DNA from: Chryseobacterium herbae
GTDB lineage: Bacteria; Bacteroidota; Bacteroidia; Flavobacteriales; Weeksellaceae
Length of the DNA stretch: 64,000 nt
Reading direction: 5' to 3'
Assembly (NCBI RefSeq): GCF_025154075.1
Contig: NZ_JAOAMU010000001.1
Coordinates: forward strand, 145,981 to 209,980
Part shown: positions 18,063 to 25,057 of the stretch, piece by piece
Layout: every line of letters begins with the position of its first letter
How positions within the stretch are numbered: the first letter of the stretch is position 1
The notes under the pieces: generated by a model
What the model saw: only the letters and a program-made list of their open reading frames with translations
Database searches by the model: none
Told to the model about the DNA's origin: nothing
Program-made: the position numbers and the translations under genes

Positions 18063-20504
18063 TTAATTATTATACACCATTACCTGCATTTTGGTAAGCA
18101 TTGCTTCTGTATCACCGTTATAGCCATTATAAACACTAGGAACGAAATTAACCGTAGCACCACCAGCCCATGCGCTGTACTGAATTTTAAACGTATATGT
18201 TCCAGCGGGCAGGCTCACCGATTTAAGAAAAGTGACAGGAACCGGCATGTTGGCCAAACTTAAGCCTACGGCATTATTTGTTGCAAATACTCCGGCTTTA
18301 GAGGCATAAGCTGAAGATATTTTCACCCCATTCTGTAAAAGAGAAAAAACGCCTTGGCTTGTGTTACCATCTGATACTACTGCATATCCCAAAATTGTAA
18401 ATAAAAAAGTTTGGGTATGTCCAGTGGGAACTGTTAAAGTAATCGTTACTCCTGGAACATCAGCTGTAGTACCGTTCGCAACGCTTAGTGCTGTGGTTCC
18501 CTGTACATAATTGGCAGAAGCAATCGTTCCGCTTGCGGTATTCAGAGTTTGCCACGAAGGCGCAGCTCCTGCTCCGTTGGAGGTAAGAATCTGTCCTGTA
18601 GTTCCGGCACTTCCTGCGGTGGTGGCAGTTCCTCCTACATTCAGTTCATTGGTGACCTGAAGACCTCCCGCTACATGCAGTTTTCTCTGAGGTGTAGTCG
18701 TTCCTGCTCCTATATTTCCGGTAGTTTGCATCAGAATATTTCCGGCACCTTTGGCATTAAGGTTTAAATTGATATTGGCATCGGTTCCTCTGGACTGGAT
18801 TCCTGTCCAGCCTATCCCGACTCCCTGAGTAAGATTGGAGTGGGTAAATGTAGCAATGCTATAGTCGTTGCTGCTGGATCCGTCTACCACGCTTAGCGCC
18901 TCCCCTGGAGTCGTGGTACCAATTCCTACCCTGCCGGTTCCTGTGATACGCATCAGCTCATTGGAAGTTGTCGTAGACGTGCCGGCATAAAAAGCATGGC
19001 TGGCGGAGGTACCATCCAACTGGTAACGTAATACGGAGCTGTTAATTCCGAGTCCATAATATTGATGGTCATTATTTGCCGTTTCATAAAGAACCATCTT
19101 ACGATTACCCTCTGTATTGGCAAATTGTAACGGAGCATGGGGCGTCGTGGTACCAATACCTACATTGCCTGTGGTTCCATTGGTCTGCATGATTATATTT
19201 CCCGTACCTTTTGCATTGAGGTTCAGATCCACATTGGTACTGGATCCTCTGGATTGTACTCCTTCCCAGCCTATCCCTACTCCCTTAGTAAGATTAGAGT
19301 GGGTAAATGTGGCAATACTATAATTATTATTGCTGGATCCGTCTACGATGCTTAGCGCCTCTCCAGGAGCTGCAGTACCGATACCTATCCTGTTATTGGT
19401 AGCGTCTACAGATAAGGTAGTTCCGTCTACTGAAAATGCATTGGTGGCTGTCCCCGTAAAAGCAAGGGTATTGGAGCCTTGCGTCACTGTTCTGTTTCCG
19501 GCAAGCGTTCCGTCGTTGGTGTAGATATTGGTATTCGTGTCTGCACCCAGCTTGGTCCATGCGGTTCCGTTATAATAGTAATACCCGATGGCATCGATAT
19601 TCGCGGCGGTACCCGTAGCGGTTCCTGTGGCAATACTGTTCACATACACCAAAGTGGAAGTAGCAACCCCCGTCATACTCTGGGCTCTCTGCCGATCAAC
19701 TCTCGGGATTAAAAGTCCTTCCGCAGTAGTGGTAGTACCTGTGCCATTTTTGGCGCTAACGTCTAGCGTTGAAGAAGGAGTAGTGGTATTAATCCCCACA
19801 TTACCCGTAGTTCCGCTGTTTTGCATAATGAGATGTCCGCCTCCTTTTGCATTAAGATGCAAAGCGACATCTGTTCTGGTTCCGATTGATTGTATCCCTT
19901 CCCAGCCAATCCCTATCCCCGCAGTAAGATTGTTTGCTCTAAACGAAGCAATGCCATTATACTGGTTAGTATCTACGCCGTCAACGATACTTAGTGCCTG
20001 TCCTGGGGCTGCCGTACCTACCCCCACTCTATTATTCTCGGCATCTACAGACAAGGTAGTCCCGTCTACGGAAAATGCATTGGTGGCTGTACCGGTAAAA
20101 GCAAGAGTATTGGCGCCCTGGGTAACAATTCTGTTTGCAGCAAGCGTTCCGTCGTTGGTATAGATATTGGTATTCGTATCCGCACCCAGCTTGGTCCATG
20201 CGGTCCCGTTATAATAGTAATACCCGATCGCATCGATATTCGCGGCCGTACCGGTTGCGGTTCCTGTAGCAATGCTGTTGACGTACACCAAAGTGGAAGT
20301 AGGGACACCCGTCATGCTTTGGGCCCGCTGACGATCCACTCTCGGAATCAAAAGACCTTCAGCAGTAGTCGTAGTGCCCGTTGCGTTTTTAGCGGTAACA
20401 TCTAATGTAGAGGTGGGCGTAGGCGTGTTGATACCCACCTGAGCATTTACTTGTTGCACAGAACCCAGTGCAATCATGACAATTGGTAGAATAAATTTTT
20501 TCAT
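18063..20504 (-). CDS. Secreted modular tail-fibre-like protein A
   Basis: The 813-residue protein has a signal peptide (MKKFILPIVMIALGSVQQVNA). Two 213-residue modules follow, each running from VGINT, through GLLIPRVDRQRAQSMTG, STLVYVNS, GYYYYNGTAWTKLG, TLAFTGTATNAFSVDGTTL and NRVGVGTAAPGQALS to LNAKGxGxxIMQ. Shorter shaft repeats of the GIGTTTPGEAL type follow. From about residue 655 a different C-terminal head (TIASANYVQGTTALSVANGT...TYTFKIQYSAWAGG) looks like a beta-sandwich. It is probably an exported trimeric fibre or adhesin, by analogy with phage fibres. No T9SS domain is seen. About 430 bp of its shaft are identical to protein C. Confidence 0.75.
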   Translation of the reverse strand: MKKFILPIVMIALGSVQQVNAQVGINTPTPTSTLDVTAKNATGTTTTAEGLLIPRVDRQRAQSMTGVPTSTLVYVNSIATGTATGTAANIDAIGYYYYNGTAWTKLGADTNTNIYTNDGTLAANRIVTQGANTLAFTGTATNAFSVDGTTLSVDAENNRVGVGTAAPGQALSIVDGVDTNQYNGIASFRANNLTAGIGIGWEGIQSIGTRTDVALHLNAKGGGHLIMQNSGTTGNVGINTTTPSSTLDVSAKNGTGTTTTAEGLLIPRVDRQRAQSMTGVATSTLVYVNSIATGTATGTAANIDAIGYYYYNGTAWTKLGADTNTNIYTNDGTLAGNRTVTQGSNTLAFTGTATNAFSVDGTTLSVDATNNRIGIGTAAPGEALSIVDGSSNNNYSIATFTHSNLTKGVGIGWEGVQSRGSSTNVDLNLNAKGTGNIIMQTNGTTGNVGIGTTTPHAPLQFANTEGNRKMVLYETANNDHQYYGLGINSSVLRYQLDGTSASHAFYAGTSTTTSNELMRITGTGRVGIGTTTPGEALSVVDGSSSNDYSIATFTHSNLTQGVGIGWTGIQSRGTDANINLNLNAKGAGNILMQTTGNIGAGTTTPQRKLHVAGGLQVTNELNVGGTATTAGSAGTTGQILTSNGAGAAPSWQTLNTASGTIASANYVQGTTALSVANGTTADVPGVTITLTVPTGHTQTFLFTILGYAVVSDGNTSQGVFSLLQNGVKISSAYASKAGVFATNNAVGLSLANMPVPVTFLKSVSLPAGTYTFKIQYSAWAGGATVNFVPSVYNGYNGDTEAMLTKMQVMVYNN

Positions 20505-20540
20505 ATGCTTAATTTTTTTTCTGCCTCCTTAAGGCGGGAA

Positions 20541-20570
20541 CAAAATTAATTATGCAGTATGTGTTTTCAA
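20541..20570 (-). promoter_or_regulatory. Promoter of fibre gene A
   Basis: On the minus strand, TTG (20570-20568), exactly 19 bases, then TAATTTTG (20548-20541): a full match to the Bacteroidota consensus. The leader continues with a conserved TTAAGGA(G/T)GCA element before the ATG at 20504. The equivalent positions of three other array units also have TAnnTTTG. Confidence 0.65.
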
Positions 20571-21144
20571 GATTTTTAGCGTTAACACTTTGTTAGCAAA
20601 AAGCTGTTTTTTAGTACTTTTTTGTTAACTTTTTAATTTACAAAACACTGATTTTCAGTATTTTAATTTTTAAAATGCGTTAACATCATCAATAGGCCAA
20701 AAACCGGTTGTATTCCGATCAATTCTGATTGAAAATTCGAAAAAATTACTTTTCAAAGGCAGGCTGTTGTTTAATTAACCTGAATTTGGGATAAAACATT
20801 TCTGTTTTTAATAAGATAACGAAGTCTGAAGTTCGAAGAGAGAAGGTATTGAAACTCCAAAGGCAAAACTCTGGCGTAGTTGTATTTAATTTTTAAGACT
20901 TCTTCCTCAAATGGTAGGGCAGCTGTTAAAAATGAGTGTCCAATACATGGAGAGGAGTATCTTTTCTTAACCCCTTTAACTAAGCAGACAAAACAGATGA
21001 ATAAAATGGGAGAAAAAAGAAAAAGTCGCTTAGCTAAAGGAAATTAAGAATGGATCTGAGGTCAATGGGATGAATGATGTACTCAGATTATTTGTGTGTT
21101 TAGAATCGTATCTGTTTTCAGAGCGCATTGTATTCGCTTTTGAG
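20571..21144. repeat. Spacer repeat block between fibre genes A and B
   Basis: There is no gene. Bases 20571-20690 continue the shared GTTAAC-rich upstream block. Bases about 20765-20955 repeat the block at 17595-17790. Bases about 20965-21112 (taacccctttaactaagcag...gtgtttagaatcgtatctg, abbreviated) repeat the spacer found at 17.08, 17.86 and 24.60 kb. Confidence 0.55.
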
Positions 21145-21171
21145 AAGGAAGGAAGGAAGGAAGGAAGGAAG
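21145..21171. repeat. GGAA tetranucleotide microsatellite
   Basis: About six consecutive GGAA units lie in the spacer between fibre genes A and B, followed by GGAAG-type purine repeats at 21171-21210 and an inverted pyrimidine version at about 21310-21345. Such tracts change length by slippage. Confidence 0.75.
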
Positions 21172-21369
21172 AGATGGAAGACGGAAGCTGGAAGAGGGAA
21201 GTTATTGAAGTGGTAAAAGATAAATCTCCCCTGGTTTTTATTATTTTTTTAAGACTACTCCATCAAATAGTATGGCAACTGTTAAAAATGAATGTCCAAT
21301 ACTAGCTTCCCGCCTCCACCTTCCCTCTTCCATCTATTTCAATCTTAATTCTCTTAACCCGAACTCAGG

Positions 21370-24198
21370 CTATTTATGTTTTAAATGGGATTTCAGCGCC
21401 TCAATTTCCTGCTGTTGTTTCTGAACGATTTCCCGCAGTTCCTGAACAGCTTTGGTAAGCACCACCGTCATTTCCGGGTAGTTGACACTTAGTGTTTTCA
21501 TCTCGTCGCTGGCTGTGGTTACCAGTTCAGGCATGGATGCCTTGATCTCCTGCGCCACAAAACCGATTTTCTTGTCTTTGCTCACTTGTTCATCTTTATA
21601 TCTGTAGTTGATCGTACGTACGCCCAGCACCTCTTTCAGGCCATAGACATTATTGGTAATCTCTTTTTTCAGCCTGATATCGGATGGGGTATTGTACGCA
21701 TTGGCCAAAACATTTCCATTCACATGCAACCTTTGAGTAGGAGCTGCCGTTCCAATCCCTACATTACCGGTTCCGCTGGTCTGCATGACAATATGCTCGG
21801 TTCCTCTCGCATTAAGGTGTAAAGGCACATTTACCCTGGTTCCGACTGACTGTATCCCTTCCCATCCAATGCTTATCCCAGCCGTGAGGTTGTTGGCTAC
21901 AAACGACGCAATACCATTTAGTTGGTTGCCATTTCCGGCATCTACCACACTCAATGCCTGCAACGGAGTCGCAGTGCCAATACCCACCCTGCCCGTAGTT
22001 CCGTTGGTCTGCATGATAATATCTCCCGTTCCTCTTGCATTGAGTCCCAGGTTGACATTCGCATTAGTCCCGATAGACTGTATGCCGCCAAAGCCAATGC
22101 CCACGCCCTGGGTAAGGTTGTTGTTGGAAAACGAAGCAATACCATTAAACTGATTGGCGTTTCCGGCGTCTACCACACTTACCCTCTGCCCCGGAGTTGT
22201 AGTGCCGACACCTACATTACCCGTGGTTCCGCTGTTCTGCATGATAAGGTTTCCGGCTCCCTTTGCATTAAGATGTAAAGGGATATCCGTCCGGCTTCCC
22301 ACGGTCTGTATACCTTCCCATCCAATGCTTACTCCCGCTGTGAGATTATTCGCGAAAAAAGAAGCAATGCCATTAAATTGGTTGGTGTTTCCGGCGTCTA
22401 CCACCCCAAGTGCCTGTCCCGGAGCTGCGGTACCTACACCGACCCTGTTATTGGTAGCATCTACAGATAAGGTAGTCCCATCCACAGAAAATGCATTGAT
22501 CGCTGTGCCGTTGAAAGCAAGGGTATTGGTACCCTGGGTAACGATTCTGTTTCCGGCAAGAGTACCGTCATTCGTGTAGATATTGGTATTCGTATCTGAA
22601 CCCAGCTTTGCCCAGGCTGTCCCGTTATAAAAGTAATACCCGATCGCATCGATATTCGACGCGGTACCCGTTGCGGTTCCTGTGACAATACTGTTCACGT
22701 ATACCAAAGTGGAAGTAGGGACACCGGTCATGCTTTGAGCTCTTTCCCTGTCCACTCTCGGAATCAAAAGGCCTTCCGCCTTAGTCGTAGTACCCGTGGC
22801 ATTTTTGGCCGTAACGTCTAACGTTGAAGAAGGGGTTGTCGTATTGATCCCCACATTTCCTGTGGTTCCGCTATTCTGCATGATGAGATGTCCGGCTCCC
22901 TTTGCATTAAGATGTAAAGGGATATCCGTCCGGCTTCCCACGGTCTGTATACCTTCCCATCCGATGCCTACTCCTGCTGTGAGATTATTGGCGGAAAACG
23001 AAGCAATGCCGTTAAATTGATTGGTGTTTCCGGCGTCTACCACACCAAGCGCCTGTCCCGGAGCTGCGGTACCTACACCCACTCTATTATTCTCGGCATC
23101 TACAGAAAGTGTAGTCCCATCCACAGAAAATGCATTGGTCGCTGAGCCGGTAAAAGCAAGGGTATTGGCTCCCTGGGTAACGATTCTGTTTCCAGCTAGA
23201 GTACCGTTGTTCGTGTAGATATTGGTATTGGAGTCTGAGCCCAGCTTGGCCCAGGCGGTCCCGTTATAAAAGTAATACCCGATCGCATCGATATTAGCGG
23301 CAATACCACTTGCCGTTCCTGTAGCGATACTGTTCACATATACCAAAGTGGAAGTAGGGACACCGGTCATGCTTTGGGCTCTCTCCCTGTCCACTCTCGG
23401 AATCAAAAGGCCTTCCGCTTTAGTCGTAGTACCCGTTGCATTTTTGGCCGTAACGTCGAACGTCGAAGAAGGGGTTGTCGTATTGATCCCCACATTTCCT
23501 GTGGTTCCGCTGTTCTGCATGATGAGATGTCCGGCCCCTTTTGCGTTAAGATGTAAAGGGATATCCGTCCTGCTTCCCACAGTCTGTATACCTTCCCATC
23601 CGATGCCTACTCCTGCCGTGAGATTATTCGCGGAAAACGAAGCAATACCGTTAAATTGGTTGGTGTTTCCGGCGTCTACCACCCCAAGTGCCTGTCCCGG
23701 AGCTGCGGTACCTACACCCACTCTATTATTCTCGGCATCTACAGAAAGTGTAGTCCCATCTACAGAAAAAGCGTTGATCGCCGTGCCGGTAAAAGCAAGG
23801 GTATTAGCGGCCTGGGTAACGATTCTGTTTCCGGCAAGGGTACCGTCGTTCGTGTAGATATTGGTATTCGTGTCTGAACCCAGCTTTGCCCATGCGGTCC
23901 CGTTATAAAAGTAATATCCGATCGCATCGATATTCGCCGCCGTGCCCGTTGCGGTTCCTGTAGCGATACTGTTGACATACACCAAAGTGGAAGTAGGGAC
24001 ACCGGTCATGCTTTGGGCCCTCTGACGGTCTATTCTGGGAATCAAAAGGCCCTCCGGGGTGGTGGTTGTGCCCGTTGCGTTTTTGGCAATAACGTCCAGC
24101 GTTGAGGCAGGTGCCGTGGTGTTGATACCCACCTGAGCTTTTGCCTGATGGATACATCCTGATGCAACAATGATAATTGGTAGGATAATTTTTTTCAT
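21370..24198 (-). CDS. Secreted modular tail-fibre-like protein B with peptidase S74 chaperone domain
   Basis: The 942-residue protein has a signal peptide (MKKIILPIIIVASGCIHQAKA). Three tandem 213-residue modules of the A type follow, with a measured DNA period of 639 bases. Two shorter shaft repeats come next (GVGTTTPGQRVSVVDAGNAN, GIGTATPLQALSVVDAGNGN). The C-terminal 110 residues are an intramolecular chaperone of the S74 family: SDIRLKKEI with the expected Ser and Lys dyad, then INYRYKDE, KIGFVAQEI, and a terminal coiled coil (AVQELREIVQKQQQEIEALK). In phage tail spikes this domain trimerises the fibre and cleaves itself off. The same behaviour here is inferred. Confidence 0.8.
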   Translation of the reverse strand: MKKIILPIIIVASGCIHQAKAQVGINTTAPASTLDVIAKNATGTTTTPEGLLIPRIDRQRAQSMTGVPTSTLVYVNSIATGTATGTAANIDAIGYYFYNGTAWAKLGSDTNTNIYTNDGTLAGNRIVTQAANTLAFTGTAINAFSVDGTTLSVDAENNRVGVGTAAPGQALGVVDAGNTNQFNGIASFSANNLTAGVGIGWEGIQTVGSRTDIPLHLNAKGAGHLIMQNSGTTGNVGINTTTPSSTFDVTAKNATGTTTKAEGLLIPRVDRERAQSMTGVPTSTLVYVNSIATGTASGIAANIDAIGYYFYNGTAWAKLGSDSNTNIYTNNGTLAGNRIVTQGANTLAFTGSATNAFSVDGTTLSVDAENNRVGVGTAAPGQALGVVDAGNTNQFNGIASFSANNLTAGVGIGWEGIQTVGSRTDIPLHLNAKGAGHLIMQNSGTTGNVGINTTTPSSTLDVTAKNATGTTTKAEGLLIPRVDRERAQSMTGVPTSTLVYVNSIVTGTATGTASNIDAIGYYFYNGTAWAKLGSDTNTNIYTNDGTLAGNRIVTQGTNTLAFNGTAINAFSVDGTTLSVDATNNRVGVGTAAPGQALGVVDAGNTNQFNGIASFFANNLTAGVSIGWEGIQTVGSRTDIPLHLNAKGAGNLIMQNSGTTGNVGVGTTTPGQRVSVVDAGNANQFNGIASFSNNNLTQGVGIGFGGIQSIGTNANVNLGLNARGTGDIIMQTNGTTGRVGIGTATPLQALSVVDAGNGNQLNGIASFVANNLTAGISIGWEGIQSVGTRVNVPLHLNARGTEHIVMQTSGTGNVGIGTAAPTQRLHVNGNVLANAYNTPSDIRLKKEITNNVYGLKEVLGVRTINYRYKDEQVSKDKKIGFVAQEIKASMPELVTTASDEMKTLSVNYPEMTVVLTKAVQELREIVQKQQQEIEALKSHLKHK

Positions 24199-24237
24199 AC
24201 AGTTAGATTTTTGTTCTTAGCATTTTAAGTGCCGGAA

Positions 24238-24245
24238 CAAAACTA
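24238..24245 (-). promoter_or_regulatory. -7 element of fibre gene B
   Basis: TAGTTTTG on the minus strand, in the same position relative to the start codon as in gene A. No TTG is found 17-23 bases upstream, so this promoter is weaker by consensus. Confidence 0.45.
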
Positions 24246-24446
24246 AGAGACCGTTGGTATTTTAGAGAATTTCAGTGTTAATACTTTGTTAACAGAAAAT
24301 GGTTTTTCCCTGTTATTTCGTTAATTTTTTATTTTACAAAACTTTAAGAATCAAAACTTTACATTATAAAACATGTTAAATATTCAGCTTTGCTTTCTAC
24401 TGGCTCCGTTCTATTCTCATGTTCAACAGAAACCTGAAGGAATCAC

Positions 24447-24562
24447 TTTCAGAAGCAGGTCGCAGGCTAAACTGCCCGATTCATGCACCTACCTGCCAGA
24501 ATTTTTCTTCGGGAGCCTCCGGATAATTGAATTTTTTTGTCATTTTGATCTTGCTCTATGAA
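24447..24562 (-). pseudogene. Decayed fragment of the transposase-like HTH gene
   Basis: On the minus strand this DNA aligns with bases about 16870-16990 of the intact HTH gene. Shared blocks include gctcccgaagaaa, tgcgacctgcttctga and an aagatcgagatga-like start. Frameshifts and a stop prevent translation. It sits upstream of fibre gene B, showing that the HTH cassette was duplicated along with array spacers. Confidence 0.6.
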
Positions 24563-25057
24563 ACTTATGGACACAGGAGGCGTCAGTTTCTTAGCCCCTT
24601 TACCTAAAAACAAGAAAAAAAGGCAAATAGCTAAAGGCAATTAAAAAATCAGTCTGACCATACATGGGATTAATTATTATGGGTGCGAGGTTCGGGTTGC
24701 GGAATTCGTGTTCGAGGCTTGGAGCTTGAGAGTAAATGAATGTTTTTTTTCATCATCCTTCATTTTCACTTACAAAACATGGATCATCATTATCTTAATT
24801 TTTAAAATAGGTTAACCCGGTAATCGGGTCTAAAAAAACCTTCAACCAAGCTGATCTATTTATCAAGGGAATGATAACAGGCTTAGTTGAAGGAGAAAAT
24901 AAACAGGGTCTTCTACCTTATGAGGCATTAAAAAAAAATAGCTTTGTGAACTTTCTGTACGCTGTACTGTACAATTGCGTTTGCTTAAGTTGCACAGCAT
25001 ATCATCATTGTGTGTATTAGAATCTAAATTGTTGTGTTGTGTTTTTAATCATTGGTT
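24563..25057. repeat. Spacer between fibre genes B and C, repeat-derived
   Basis: There is no intact gene. Bases about 24590-24670 are the spacer unit also seen at 17.08, 17.86 and 20.97 kb. Bases about 24840-24907 (aagctgatctatttatcaa... to gaaaataaacagg) recur at about 28160-28225. A degenerate G-rich repeat (ggttcgggttgcggaattcg) lies at about 24690-24735. Confidence 0.5.

Noticed and set aside
21370..24198. CRISPR-like regularly spaced direct repeats
   Set aside because: The repeats are 639-bp coding modules in one long reading frame, not short repeats with unique spacers.
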